DNA of 63,202 bases from Agrococcus sp. (GTDB lineage Bacteria; Actinomycetota; Actinomycetes; Actinomycetales; Microbacteriaceae). This document shows, piece by piece, positions 48,630-57,028 of this stretch. Within the stretch, counting starts at the first letter, position 1, and each line of letters begins with the position of its first letter. The notes under the pieces were generated by a model that worked only from the letters and a program-made list of their open reading frames with translations, was not told where the DNA came from and searched no databases. A program made the translations under genes and the position numbers. The DNA lies in contig JAPSJX010000002.1 of assembly GCA_031178105.1 (NCBI GenBank), forward strand, positions 1-63,202, written 5' to 3'.

Positions 48630-50225
48630 GTGACGACGACCGTCCCGAAGGACAGCAAGGCGACGCGCAAGCGGGGCATCGACGCCGCGCCGCAGAGCAT
48701 GAAGGTGCTCGCGGTGAAGATCCTGCTGCTCGCGATCGTCGACGCGGTCGCCGTCTTCGCGATGACGCTGCTGTTCTTCCGCGGGGACTGGCTCGTGCTC
48801 GGCCTGGTGGCCGTCGTCACGCTGCTCGTCAACATCGTCTACCTCTCGCCGGGCCTGCTGCCCGGCAAGTACCTCACGCCGGGGCTGATCTTCCTCGCCG
48901 TGTTCCAGGTCTTCGTGGTCGTCTACTCGCTCTACATCGCCTTCACGAACTACGGCGACGGCCACAACTCCACGAAGGACGACGCCATCTCGGCGATCGT
49001 GCTGCAGAACACGCAGCGCGTCGAGGGTTCACCCGCATATCGCGTGCAGGTCGTCGAAGGCCCTGGCGGCCTCGGGCTGCTCGCGACCTCGCCCGAGGGC
49101 GAGGTGCTCGTCGGCACCCAGCAGCAGCCGCTCCAGCCGGCCGACCCCGCGTCCGTGACGCTCGAGGGGGACCGCGCCGTCGCTGTCGCCGGGTGGACGA
49201 GCCTCGCGCAGCAGGACGTGCTGCAGCGGCAGCAGGAGGTCGCGGCGCTGCAGGTGCCGCTCAGCGACGACCTCTCCGACGGCTTCCTGCGCACGACGGA
49301 CGCCCGGAACGCCTTCGTCTTCCAGTCGGTCTTCGTCTACGACGAGACTGCCGGCACGATGACCGACACCACGACCGGCACCGTGTACTCCGATCTCGGC
49401 AACGGCCAGTTCGAGACCGCGGACGGCGACGTGCTCGGCACCGGATGGCAGATCGTCGTCGGTCCCGAGAACTTCCTCTACCCGCTGGAGAACCCGAGAT
49501 TCGGCGGAGCGCTCTTCGGCGTCGCGCTCTGGACCTTCGCCTTCGCCATCCTCTCGGTCGGGCTGTCGTTCTTCCTCGGCCTCTTCCTCGCGCTGACGCT
49601 GAACGACCCGCGGATGCGCTCGCGCAAGGTGTACCGGGTGCTCGCGATCCTGCCGTACGCCTTCCCCTCCTTCCTCTCGGCGCTCGTCTGGCTCGGCCTG
49701 CTCAACACCGAGTTCGGGTTCATCAACGAGGTGCTCTTCGGGTCGGCGAACATCCCGTGGCTGACGGACCCGTGGCTCGCGAAGCTGTCGGTCGTGCTCG
49801 TCAACGTGTGGCTGGGCTTCCCCTACATGTTCCTGGTCTGCATGGGCGCGCTGCAGTCCATCCCGGAAGAGGTGACGGAGGCGGCGACGGTGGACGGCGC
49901 GAACGCCTGGCAGACCTTCAGCGGCATCAAGCTGCCGCTGCTGCTCGTCTCGACGGCGCCGCTGCTGATCTCATCGTTCGCCTTCAACTTCAACAACTTC
50001 AACACCACCTACATGCTCACCCGCGGCGGGCCGCGAATGGAGGGCGTGACCGAGAACGTCGGGCACACCGACCTGCTCATCACGCTCGTCTACAAGACGG
50101 CGTTCGAGGGCGGCAACCGGGACTACGGGCTCGCCGCCGCGCTCTCGATCATCATCTTCATCATCGTGGCGGTCGTGTCGGCGATCTCGTTCCGCCAGAC
50201 CAGGGCACTGGAGGATCTGCACTGA
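48630..50225 (+). CDS. MalF-type ABC permease
   Basis: Permease subunit of 531 residues with about eight helices. A large external insertion (about residues 110-285) lies after the third helix, as in MalF. The EAA loop that contacts the ATPase is EEVTEAATVDGANAWQTFSG. An ATG at 48549 (TGATG with the upstream stop) would add 27 residues, but the GTG at 48630 has AGGAG at good spacing and is preferred. Confidence 0.9.
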   Translation: MTTTVPKDSKATRKRGIDAAPQSMKVLAVKILLLAIVDAVAVFAMTLLFFRGDWLVLGLVAVVTLLVNIVYLSPGLLPGKYLTPGLIFLAVFQVFVVVYSLYIAFTNYGDGHNSTKDDAISAIVLQNTQRVEGSPAYRVQVVEGPGGLGLLATSPEGEVLVGTQQQPLQPADPASVTLEGDRAVAVAGWTSLAQQDVLQRQQEVAALQVPLSDDLSDGFLRTTDARNAFVFQSVFVYDETAGTMTDTTTGTVYSDLGNGQFETADGDVLGTGWQIVVGPENFLYPLENPRFGGALFGVALWTFAFAILSVGLSFFLGLFLALTLNDPRMRSRKVYRVLAILPYAFPSFLSALVWLGLLNTEFGFINEVLFGSANIPWLTDPWLAKLSVVLVNVWLGFPYMFLVCMGALQSIPEEVTEAATVDGANAWQTFSGIKLPLLLVSTAPLLISSFAFNFNNFNTTYMLTRGGPRMEGVTENVGHTDLLITLVYKTAFEGGNRDYGLAAALSIIIFIIVAVVSAISFRQTRALEDLH

Positions 50226-51154
50226 TGAGCATCGACATCTCCGAGACGCTCGCCGTCGAGCGTGGGTCCGAGCCGGCCCCTCCGGTGGTGCGCCCGCGCA
50301 TGTCCGGCCGCAAGTGGCTGCGCGAGATGGGCTGGCGGCACCTCATCGGCATCGCGGTCGTCATCTTCGCGGCCTTCCCGCTCGTCTACGTGCTGAGCGC
50401 TTCCCTCAACCCGACCGGAACGCTCACCGGATCGAACGCGCTCTTCCGCAGCCTCTCGCTCGAGAACTACGTCGCCCTCTTCACGGATCCCAACCGGCCC
50501 TACGCCGCGTGGTTCGCGAACACGATGGTGATCGGCCTCGTGACCTCGGTGGCGACGGTCTTCCTCGGAGCGCTCGCCGCCTACGCCTTCAGCCGGCTGC
50601 GCTTCACGGGCAGGCGGGTGGGGCTGCTCAGCCTCATCCTCGTGCAGATGTTCCCGCAGCTGCTCGCCGTGGTCGCGATCTACCTGCTGCTGCGCGGCAT
50701 CGGCGACGTGTTCCCGGTGCTCGGGCTGGACTCGCAGATCGGCATCATCCTCGTCTACCTCGGCGGAGCGCTCGGCGTGAACACCTACCTGATGTACGGG
50801 TTCTTCAACACGATCCCGACGTCGATCGACGAGGCGGCGAAGATCGACGGCGCGGGGCACGCCCGCATCTTCTTCACGATCATCCTGCGGCTCGTGGCCC
50901 CCATCCTGGCCGTCGTCGGCCTGCTCTCCTTCATCGCCACGACGAGCGAGTTCGTGATCGCCTCGACGCTGCTGTCGAGCAACGAGAAGCTCACGCTCGC
51001 GGTCGGCCTGTTCCGCCTCGTCTCCAACGAGACGAACACGAACTACCCGGTGTTCGCGGCCGGAGCGGTGCTCGCGGCCATCCCCGTGATGGCGCTGTTC
51101 CTCTGGTTGCAGAAGTACATCGTGGGCGGCCTCACCGCCGGCGCGGTGAAGTAG
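50225..51154 (+). CDS. MalG-type ABC permease
   Basis: Second permease, 309 residues and six helices. The EAA loop is PTSIDEAAKIDGAGHARIFF; the C-terminal LQKYIVGGLTAGAVK is the MalG signature. TGATG overlap with the MalF-type gene. No MalK-type ATPase gene follows within the window, so a shared MsiK-type ATPase elsewhere is expected. Confidence 0.94.
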   Translation: MSIDISETLAVERGSEPAPPVVRPRMSGRKWLREMGWRHLIGIAVVIFAAFPLVYVLSASLNPTGTLTGSNALFRSLSLENYVALFTDPNRPYAAWFANTMVIGLVTSVATVFLGALAAYAFSRLRFTGRRVGLLSLILVQMFPQLLAVVAIYLLLRGIGDVFPVLGLDSQIGIILVYLGGALGVNTYLMYGFFNTIPTSIDEAAKIDGAGHARIFFTIILRLVAPILAVVGLLSFIATTSEFVIASTLLSSNEKLTLAVGLFRLVSNETNTNYPVFAAGAVLAAIPVMALFLWLQKYIVGGLTAGAVK

Positions 51155-51234
51155 CGGCGCGCGAGGCCGCCGCCGAGCGCGGCGGTCGCGATCCGGTGCT
51201 CCCGAGCAGCGCGCTCATGTGGCACGGTGGAGCC

Positions 51235-52767
51235 ATGTCGCAGACGCGCGCACCCATCGACCGCGGCCGGTTCTCCAACAAGACGGTGTTCATCATGGCC
51301 GCCATCGGCTCGGCGGTCGGCCTGGGGAACATCTGGCGCTTCCCCTACGTCGCCTACGAGGGCGGCGGCGGCGCGTTCATCCTGCCGTACCTCGTCGCGC
51401 TCCTCGTCGCGGGCATCCCGCTGCTGCTGCTCGACTACGCGATCGGTCACTCCCAGCGGGGGTCGGCGCCGCTGTCGTTCGCCCGGCTGTCCCGCAAGCT
51501 GGAGTTCATCGGCTGGTGGCAGGTCGCGATCTGCGTGGTCATCTCCGTCTACTACGCCGCCATCCTCGCCTGGTCGGTGCAGTACGTCGGATTCTCCTTC
51601 ACCGAGGCGTGGGGCGACGATCCCGAGGCGTTCTTCTTCGAGGACTTCCTGCGTGCGGCCGACGCGGAGGTGACCCTCGACTTCGTACCCGCCGTGCTCA
51701 TCCCCATGCTGATCATCTGGATCGTCGCGATCGTGGTGATGGCGCTCGGCGTGCAGCGCGGCATCGGCGCGACCGCCGTCATCTTCATCCCCGTGCTGCT
51801 CATCGCGTTCGGCGCGCTCGTCGTGCAGGCCCTGATGCTCCCCGGGGCGATCGACGGACTGCAGACGCTCTTCCAGCCGAACTGGGCGGCGCTGCTGGAT
51901 CCGACGGTGTGGGCGAGCGCCTTCGGCCAGATCTTCTTCTCCCTCTCGGTCGGCTTCGGGATCATGATCACCTACGCCTCCTACGTCGGCCGGAAGATCG
52001 ACATGACGGGCTCGGGCTTCGTCGTCGGCTTCGCGAACTCGGGCTTCGAGCTGCTCGCCGGCATCGGCGTCTTCTCGGCACTCGGCTTCCTCGCGCAGAC
52101 CTCGGGTGCAGCGGTCGCCGATGTGGTCGCCGGTGGGATCGGACTCGCGTTCATCGCGTTCCCCGCGATCATCTCGGAGGCGCCGTTCGGCGAGCTCCTC
52201 GGCGTGCTGTTCTTCGTCTCGCTCGTGCTCGCGGGCTTCACGTCGCTCGTGAGCATCCTCGAGGTCGTCATCTCCGCGGTGCGGGACAAGCTCGAGCTGA
52301 GCCGCGTCCGGGCGGCCCTGGTGGTCACCGTGCCCATGGCGGTCGTGAGCATCCTGCTCTTCACGACCACCAGCGGCATCCTCGTGCTCGACATCGCCGA
52401 CTACTTCATCAACCGGTTCGGCATCCTGCTGGTCGCGCTCGTCGCGATGCTCGCCGTCGGCTGGGGCGTGCGACGCGTGCCGAGCCTCGCCGAGCACATG
52501 AGCAGGCATGGTTCGGTCAAGCTCGGCAGGTGGTGGGTCGTGCTCGTCATGACCATCACGCCCGTGCTGCTCGCGGCGATGCTGGTCCTCGAGCTCACCA
52601 GCGCGATCACGGAGCCCTACGGAGGCTTCCCCGCGTGGATGCTCGGCGTGTTCGGATGGGGCGTCGCGGGAGCCGCCCTCGGGATCGGCATCCTGCTCTC
52701 GATCCCTGCATGGAAGACGACGACGCCGCTCGAGGCGCCGGAGCACGACGAGGAGGTGGTCCGGTGA
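51235..52767 (+). CDS. Neurotransmitter:sodium symporter family transporter
   Basis: A 510-residue NSS (LeuT-fold) Na+-coupled amino-acid transporter with 12 helices. Helix 1 signature FIMAAIGSAVGLGNIWRFPY holds the Na+ and substrate site, and SVGFGIMITYASYVGRKID is helix 6. With the MetS-type small subunit after it this matches MetP, the methionine/alanine importer known from Corynebacterium. GGTGGA precedes the ATG. Confidence 0.9.
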   Translation: MSQTRAPIDRGRFSNKTVFIMAAIGSAVGLGNIWRFPYVAYEGGGGAFILPYLVALLVAGIPLLLLDYAIGHSQRGSAPLSFARLSRKLEFIGWWQVAICVVISVYYAAILAWSVQYVGFSFTEAWGDDPEAFFFEDFLRAADAEVTLDFVPAVLIPMLIIWIVAIVVMALGVQRGIGATAVIFIPVLLIAFGALVVQALMLPGAIDGLQTLFQPNWAALLDPTVWASAFGQIFFSLSVGFGIMITYASYVGRKIDMTGSGFVVGFANSGFELLAGIGVFSALGFLAQTSGAAVADVVAGGIGLAFIAFPAIISEAPFGELLGVLFFVSLVLAGFTSLVSILEVVISAVRDKLELSRVRAALVVTVPMAVVSILLFTTTSGILVLDIADYFINRFGILLVALVAMLAVGWGVRRVPSLAEHMSRHGSVKLGRWWVVLVMTITPVLLAAMLVLELTSAITEPYGGFPAWMLGVFGWGVAGAALGIGILLSIPAWKTTTPLEAPEHDEEVVR

Positions 52768-52892
52768 CGGCCGGAGCGATCGTGATGATGACCATCGCCA
52801 TGGCGGTCCTCTGGGGCGGGCTGGTGGCGGCGATCCTGAACGTCGTCCGCTTCAAGGGCACGGAGCCGACCGAACCCGCGCGGGACCTGTGA
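52764..52892 (+). CDS. metS: MetS-type NSS transporter small subunit
   Basis: A 42-residue protein with one membrane helix (IVMMTIAMAVLWGGLVAAIL) and a short polar tail FKGTEPTEPARDL. The GTG overlaps the stop of the transporter (GTGA). This is the pattern of the MetS subunit needed by MetP in Corynebacterium glutamicum. Confidence 0.85.
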   Translation: MTAGAIVMMTIAMAVLWGGLVAAILNVVRFKGTEPTEPARDL

Positions 52893-52902
52893 GAGGGCGG
52901 CC

Positions 52903-53841
52903 CTAGGCTCGCGGCGCGCTCGCGCTCGGGGTGAGCGCTCGCCGGTCCGCGGGTCGGGCACGGCGCTCGCGGACCGACGCCAGCGCCCCGGAGCCCAGCA
53001 GCACGCCGAGCACCACGACCGCCGCGCCGGCGACCTCGACCGGCGTGAGGGTCTCGCCGAGCACGACCCACGCGGTCAGCAGGCCGACGACCGGGACGAG
53101 CATCGAGAAGGGGGCGACGCGCGCCGCCGGGTGACGGCTCAGGAGCCACGTCCAGATGCCGCTCCCCACGACCGTGCCGAGCAGGACCGTGTACGCGAGG
53201 CCCGCGATGGCGAGCAGCGCGGTGGTCGTGTCCAGCCCGTCGAAGGACCGAGCGATGCGGTCGGGGCCCTCGACCCAGAGCGAGGTCGCGAGCATCGGGG
53301 CCACCGGCACCACCGACATCCACAGCGTCAGGTGCAGCGGCTTGGACGGGCGCGCGAGCCGGCTCGAGACATTGCCGAGCGCCCAGCCGAGCGCGCCGAG
53401 CAGGGTGAGCAGGAACGGGCCGAGGGCGGCCGTGCCGAGCTGCTGCGCGCCGATCGCGGTGAGGCCCGCGACGGCGAGCAGGATGCCGAGCACCTGGCCG
53501 CGGTCGAGGCGCTCGCGCAGGAGCGTCGCTCCGAGCAGCACGGTGAAGGGGGCGGAGGCCTGCAGCACGAGCGACGCGAGTCCCGTCGGCATGCCGGTCG
53601 CCATCGCCCAGTAGAGGAAGAGGAACTGCAGCGTGCCGAACCCGAGCCCGTAGCCGAGCAGCCAGCGCAGCGGCACGTCGGGCCGCGGCACGAGCAGGAT
53701 CGTCGGCACGGCGAGCAGCGCGAAGCGGAGCGCGATGAGGAAGAACGGCGGGAACTGCTCGAGCGAGAGGTGGATGGCGAGGAAGTTCAGGCCCCAGAGC
53801 ACGGCGACCAGCAGTCCGAGCAGTCGTTCCCGTGTCGTCAT
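52903..53841 (-). CDS. EamA family (DMT) exporter
   Basis: A 312-residue drug/metabolite transporter with ten helices in two EamA repeats (LLGLLVAVLWGLNFLAIHL ... and LLTLLGALGWALGNVSSRLA ...). Substrates are usually amino acids or metabolites. A LysR regulator is divergently transcribed 72 bp away, a common regulator-exporter pairing. The ATG start lacks a TANNNT box nearby. Confidence 0.88.
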   Translation of the reverse strand: MTTRERLLGLLVAVLWGLNFLAIHLSLEQFPPFFLIALRFALLAVPTILLVPRPDVPLRWLLGYGLGFGTLQFLFLYWAMATGMPTGLASLVLQASAPFTVLLGATLLRERLDRGQVLGILLAVAGLTAIGAQQLGTAALGPFLLTLLGALGWALGNVSSRLARPSKPLHLTLWMSVVPVAPMLATSLWVEGPDRIARSFDGLDTTTALLAIAGLAYTVLLGTVVGSGIWTWLLSRHPAARVAPFSMLVPVVGLLTAWVVLGETLTPVEVAGAAVVVLGVLLGSGALASVRERRARPADRRALTPSASAPRA

Positions 53842-53901
53842 GCGCTCAGCCGAGCAGACGGCGACCGTGGAGCACAAGCGATGGATGCTCGACCGACTGT
53901 G

Positions 53902-53907
53902 TAGCGT
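53902..53907 (+). promoter_or_regulatory. -10 box of the LysR gene
   Basis: TAGCGT 6 nt before the ATG at 53914. Confidence 0.5.
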
Positions 53908-53913
53908 TGCTGC

Positions 53914-54825
53914 ATGGATCTGCGCGACCTCGCCCTGCTGCGGGAGTTGAGCGAGCGCGGCAGCATGATCGCCGCCGCGAACGCGATGCGCGTGACGCCG
54001 TCTGCGGTGTCGCAGCGGATCCGGTCGCTCGAGCGCACGACCGGCCTGCCGCTCATCGAGCCGGCCGGGCGCGGCGTGCGCCTGACCGAGGCGGGTCGAC
54101 TGCTCGCCGCCGGTGCCGTCGAGGTGGCCGCGGTGGTCGCGCGGGTGGAGGCCCGGCTCGCCGCCCACCGCGGCGGCATCGGCGGCACGGTCGACGTCGC
54201 CGCGCTGCCGAGCGCCGGAGTGGTGCTGCTGCCGTCCCTGATCGCGGCGCTCGGGAGCGACGTCGGCCTGCGCGTGCACGACCGCGACGTCGCGGAGGCG
54301 GACTACGCCGCGCTCGCGCGGGACCACGACATCGTGATCGGCCACCGCATGGCGCCGACGCCGCTGCCGGATTGGCGCGGGCTCCACGTGCTCGACCTGC
54401 TGCGCGAGCCGATCGACATCGCCCTGCCGGGTGCGCATCCGCTCGCCGGTGCGAGCGCGGTGCACCCGGCCGACATCGCAGGTGAGCGGTGGATCGGCGT
54501 GCCGGAGCGGTACCCGTTCGACGACCTGCGCATCGCGGTCGAGGACGCCGCGGGGGAGCTGTTCCTCATCGCCCAGCGCGTGCGCGACAACCGGCTCGTC
54601 GAGGCCCTCGTCGCCGCGGGCCTCGGCATCGGCCTGCTGCCGCGCTTCAGCACTCGCGCCGGCGGCGGCATCGCGCTGGTGCCGCTCGCCGGTCTGCCGA
54701 CCGGGCGCATCGTGAGCGCGCTCGCGCGGCCCGACGTCGCCGAGCGCGCGGTCGTGCGGCACGTGCTCGACGAGCTGCGGCGCTGCGCCGCCGAGATCGC
54801 CGCGCCGCACGATCCGCGTCCGTGA
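53914..54825 (+). CDS. LysR family transcriptional regulator
   Basis: A 303-residue LysR protein. The N-terminal helix-turn-helix covers residues about 1-60 (LRDLALLRELSERGSMIAAA, VTPSAVSQRIRSLERTTGLP); residues 90-295 are the two-lobed effector domain. It is likely the regulator of the divergent EamA exporter. The effector is not predictable. Confidence 0.9.
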   Translation: MDLRDLALLRELSERGSMIAAANAMRVTPSAVSQRIRSLERTTGLPLIEPAGRGVRLTEAGRLLAAGAVEVAAVVARVEARLAAHRGGIGGTVDVAALPSAGVVLLPSLIAALGSDVGLRVHDRDVAEADYAALARDHDIVIGHRMAPTPLPDWRGLHVLDLLREPIDIALPGAHPLAGASAVHPADIAGERWIGVPERYPFDDLRIAVEDAAGELFLIAQRVRDNRLVEALVAAGLGIGLLPRFSTRAGGGIALVPLAGLPTGRIVSALARPDVAERAVVRHVLDELRRCAAEIAAPHDPRP

Positions 54826-54882
54826 GCGTCCACCGCGGGTCCCGGGCGGTGCTACGATATTCCGGTTGCCGTGAACGGCATC

Positions 54883-54954
<72 letters not shown>

Positions 54955-54992
54955 CGCGTTCGCTTGATGCTTCGTGCTTGGGTGGGCGTTCT

Positions 54993-55066
54993 GGCGGGGT
55001 AGCTCAGTTGGTGAGAGCGCACGACTCATAATCGTGAGGTCGCGGGTTCGAACCCCGCCCTCGCTA
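54993..55066 (+). tRNA. tRNA-Met (anticodon CAT)
   Basis: A 74-nt elongator-type tRNA. Acceptor GGCGGGG pairs with CCTCGCT through G-T pairs; the anticodon stem-loop CACGACTCATAATCGTG holds CAT; the T arm is GCGGGTTCGAACCCCGC. Its 3' half is duplicated near 56030, marking it as an integration site. Confidence 0.93.
55031..55066 (+). repeat. Attachment site copy in tRNA-Met (attL)
   Basis: The bases from the anticodon stem to the tRNA end (ATCGTGAGGTC ... CTCGCTAC) recur at 56030-56063 with one substitution and a 4-nt gap, in direct orientation. A tRNA 3' half is the usual target of tyrosine integrases. Confidence 0.7.
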
Positions 55067-55070
55067 CAGA

Positions 55071-55102
55071 AACCCCCGGAATCTCAACGGATTCCGGGGG
55101 TT
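55071..55102 (+). terminator. Terminator of the tRNA-Thr/tRNA-Met unit
   Basis: A 12-bp perfect stem (AACCCCCGGAAT and complement) with an 8-nt loop, followed by CTCTCGTT. A related hairpin follows the attR copy. Confidence 0.8.
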
Positions 55103-55123
55103 CTCTCGTTCAGTGGGTAGGGG

Positions 55124-55519
55124 TCACCCGCACGAACCCCGCACGTTCACCGAGGCTCGAGCGCGGCTCCGAGTGCCGCGGCCGCCCTCGACGGTACTCC
55201 TGAACGAGTGGGTGGTGACCGTACTGAAGCCGAGACGGGTGCGGGCCTCTGCCCAGTCGCGCGACGTGTTCCGGGGCTCCCGCGCGTTGCCGAGGGCTGT
55301 GGGGAAGACGAGCGGAGACTCGTGCGCTGCGCCGCGGATGCGGCGGCCACCGAGTCGGCCGGCGAGCGAACCGGGAAGCACGATCGTGCGCTGTCCTGCC
55401 TTCGTCTTCGTGTGCTCTTGACGGATCAGCCCCAGTCGTCGCGCTCTGACGACGTTCGCGCGGATCGTGACCGTGCCCGACGCGAGATCGACGTCGTCCC
55501 GCTCAAGGCCGCATGCCAC
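55124..55519 (-). pseudogene. Tyrosine recombinase (integrase) fragment
   Basis: About 110 residues of a phage-type integrase catalytic domain: ACGLERDDVDLASGTVTIRA, then QEHTKTKAGQRTIVLP (catalytic Lys strand), PLVFPTALG, and THSFRSTV (His-x-x-Arg box). The 5' part with the first arginine is lost, the frame being closed by TGA just upstream, and the frame shows no Tyr-containing C-terminus. It cannot be an active recombinase. It lies against tRNA-Met, as integrases do at attL. Confidence 0.8.
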
Positions 55520-55671
55520 CGTTCACCGGTCAGATCTTCCGCGAGCCCTGGCTGCTCACGCCGGAACGAGCAGACCGAGTACGCGAGCGCTTCGCCTTCC
55601 AGTGCGGAACCACTTCTCCACGCCAAGACGCCTTCGGCATCGTGCTGCATCACCTAAGGGCGCGCCGATGA
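55513..55671 (+). CDS. Small hypothetical protein in the tRNA-Met relic (52 aa)
   Basis: Reads MPPFTGQIFREPWLLTPERA and ends HHLRARR. The composition looks like protein, but no family is recognised. It begins where the integrase homology stops and its stop overlaps a possible ATG of the next ORF (ATGA). It may be cargo of the lost element or chance. Confidence 0.4.
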   Translation: MPPFTGQIFREPWLLTPERADRVRERFAFQCGTTSPRQDAFGIVLHHLRARR

Positions 55672-55712
55672 TCCGCCGCGACCGAGCCAGGAAAACTCTG
55701 CAGCCGTGGGTC

Positions 55713-55718
55713 TACCGT
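55713..55718 (+). promoter_or_regulatory. -10 box of the 61-aa ORF
   Basis: TACCGT 6 nt before the ATG at 55725. Confidence 0.4.
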
Positions 55719-55724
55719 GAGCGC

Positions 55725-55910
55725 ATGACAGCCGAAGGAAGCACCGACACAGGCAACGAAGCCGCTTCCGAGCGACTCCGGCACCTGCTCAATGACCTCG
55801 AAGGGGCGCCCAACATGCGGCCGCCTGACCTCGGGTGGCAGCACCAGCGCGACGTCTGCGACGAGATCGAAGCCATCGTCAAAGCTCGTGGGGAGCGCCG
55901 CGCGGCCTGA
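55725..55910 (+). CDS. Small hypothetical protein in the tRNA-Met relic (61 aa)
   Basis: A hydrophilic 61-residue ORF (MTAEGSTDTGNEAASERLRH ... DEIEAIVKARGERRAA), mostly helical and acidic. Unknown family. An upstream in-frame ATG at 55668 would give 80 residues and couple it to the preceding ORF; the TACCGT box favours 55725. Confidence 0.45.
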   Translation: MTAEGSTDTGNEAASERLRHLLNDLEGAPNMRPPDLGWQHQRDVCDEIEAIVKARGERRAA

Positions 55911-56029
55911 CCGGAAGGCGCATGTCATCGCCCTTGACCGGCCGCTTCCACTACCCCTCTCGCCGTGCACGGGTCGGCTCAGCGGCGTAGCAGGTACCCG
56001 CGCGAACCCGGAATGGATGCAGACCTCGG

Positions 56030-56063
56030 ATCGTGAGGTCCCGGGTTCGAACCCCTCGCTACC
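56030..56063 (+). repeat. Second copy of the tRNA-Met 3' half (attR)
   Basis: ATCGTGAGGTC, CCGGGTTCGAACCCC and TCGCTAC in direct orientation to the tRNA copy. No tRNA 5' half precedes it, so it is not a second gene. It is followed by a hairpin like the tRNA terminator, as expected if the original 3' flank was pushed here by integration. Confidence 0.7.
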
Positions 56064-56066
56064 AGA

Positions 56067-56097
56067 AGCCCCCGGGATCCGATGGATCCCGGGGGCT
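56067..56097. terminator. Hairpin after attR
   Basis: A 14-bp perfect stem (AGCCCCCGGGATCC and complement) with a 3-nt loop, followed by CTTCC. It may now end the convergent ZIP-like gene's transcript; it resembles the tRNA-Met terminator at 55071. Confidence 0.7.
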
Positions 56098-56108
56098 CTT
56101 CCGTGCCC

Positions 56109-56885
56109 CTACTCCTCGATCGCCGTGATGATCCCGAGGAGCGCGGCGTAGAGGACGAGGCCGCACGTGAACCAGGCGAAGCTCGACGACCTGGCGCTCG
56201 GGATCTCCTCCTTGAAGACGTTGAGCAGCACGGAGCCCCCGAGGAACGCGGTGAGGAGCGCCACCGCCACCGTGCTCACCGGCGCCGCGATCGCGCCCAG
56301 GATCCAGCCGACGAGCAGCGACGCCGCGAGCAGCAGGCGCCCGCTCGAGCGGAAGCGGCGCGGGTAGTGCTCGGCGAGGCCGCGGTCGGTGAGGAGGAAG
56401 TGCAGTCCCATCGCGATCGTGAAGAGGATGGCGAAGAGCAGCCCCGTTCGGACGCGGAGGATCATCGTGTAGGTGATCAGCGCGTTGTAGAGCATGAACG
56501 AGCCGAGGTGGAGCCAGTAGACGCGAACCGATCCGGTGGTGCCGTCGTCGTCGCCGTGCCGGTCGGCAAGGCGCTCGAGGCCGTAGAAGGCGGTGAAGCC
56601 GGCCAGCGCGACGAGGAAGATCGCGAGCTCGAGCAGCGGCGTCGGTTCGACGACGTCGGAGAGCGCCTCGCCGACCGCCTCGTTGCCGGCGGCCAGGTCG
56701 GGCAGCAGGTGCAGGAAGACGAAGGCGACGGCGAGGCCGCCGGCGAACGAGCCGGTGGCGCGCTCCGGGATGAACGGCAGGCCGCGGATGCGCGGGGCCG
56801 CGAGGTGCAGCCCGGCGAGGAGCACCGCCAGCGCGAGCGCGCCCCAGACGCTCGCGGTCGTTCCGAGTTCGATGCCGGGGGTCAC
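56109..56885 (-). CDS. ZIP-like multi-helix membrane protein
   Basis: A 258-residue protein with about eight helices. FAGGLAVAFVFLHLLPDLAA and FLGGSVLLNVFKEEIP resemble the HxLP and HE-type metal helices of ZIP transporters, but the classic HEGxxxG of ZIP helix V is not obvious. Metal transport is therefore a tentative call. GTG start 6 nt behind TAGGGT. Confidence 0.7.
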   Translation of the reverse strand: MTPGIELGTTASVWGALALAVLLAGLHLAAPRIRGLPFIPERATGSFAGGLAVAFVFLHLLPDLAAGNEAVGEALSDVVEPTPLLELAIFLVALAGFTAFYGLERLADRHGDDDGTTGSVRVYWLHLGSFMLYNALITYTMILRVRTGLLFAILFTIAMGLHFLLTDRGLAEHYPRRFRSSGRLLLAASLLVGWILGAIAAPVSTVAVALLTAFLGGSVLLNVFKEEIPSARSSSFAWFTCGLVLYAALLGIITAIEE

Positions 56886-56891
56886 GCCGTC

Positions 56892-56897
56892 ACCCTA
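56892..56897 (-). promoter_or_regulatory. -10 box of the ZIP-like gene
   Basis: TAGGGT on the minus strand, 6 nt before the GTG at 56885. Confidence 0.55.
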
Positions 56898-56948
56898 CGC
56901 CGCGCCCCACGCCCCTTCCCGTGCCGCATCGCCCCCTCGATGGGGGCA

Positions 56949-57000
56949 TGGACCTGCGCTCGCGCCGCGAGTATCCTGCGGCCGGGCAGACCGCCCGGCC
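56949..57000 (+). promoter_or_regulatory. Promoter and leader hairpin of the homocysteine methyltransferase gene
   Basis: TGGACC, a 17-nt spacer and TATCCT (56972-56977) form a promoter. The following leader contains a perfect 8-bp hairpin GGCCGGGC/GCCCGGCC with a 5-nt loop (56980-57000). The function of the hairpin is unknown; it does not match a SAM riboswitch that I can recognise. Confidence 0.4.
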
Positions 57001-57028
57001 TGCCGCGGTGCCCTGCGGAAGGACGACG

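Larger units (their letters stand above)
55067..56029. mobile_element. Decayed integrative element at tRNA-Met
   Basis: About 1 kb between the two tRNA 3'-half copies. It holds an integrase fragment next to the tRNA and two small ORFs. Parts of it (55440-55910) look less GC-rich and less codon-biased than the neighbours. It is probably a relic left after most of an island was lost. Confidence 0.6.

Noticed and set aside
55083-55090. CTCAACGG resembling the ends of the 63-bp palindrome
   Set aside because: It is only the loop of the tRNA-Met terminator hairpin; none of the inner repeat sequence is present.
55426-55653. Minus-strand 75-codon frame as the 5' part of the integrase
   Set aside because: Apart from a TGERW-like end it shows no integrase sequence; the plus-strand ORF at 55513 reads more like protein there.
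56030-56063. A second tRNA-Met gene
   Set aside because: Only the 3' half is present; no acceptor 5' strand, D arm or complete anticodon loop precedes it.
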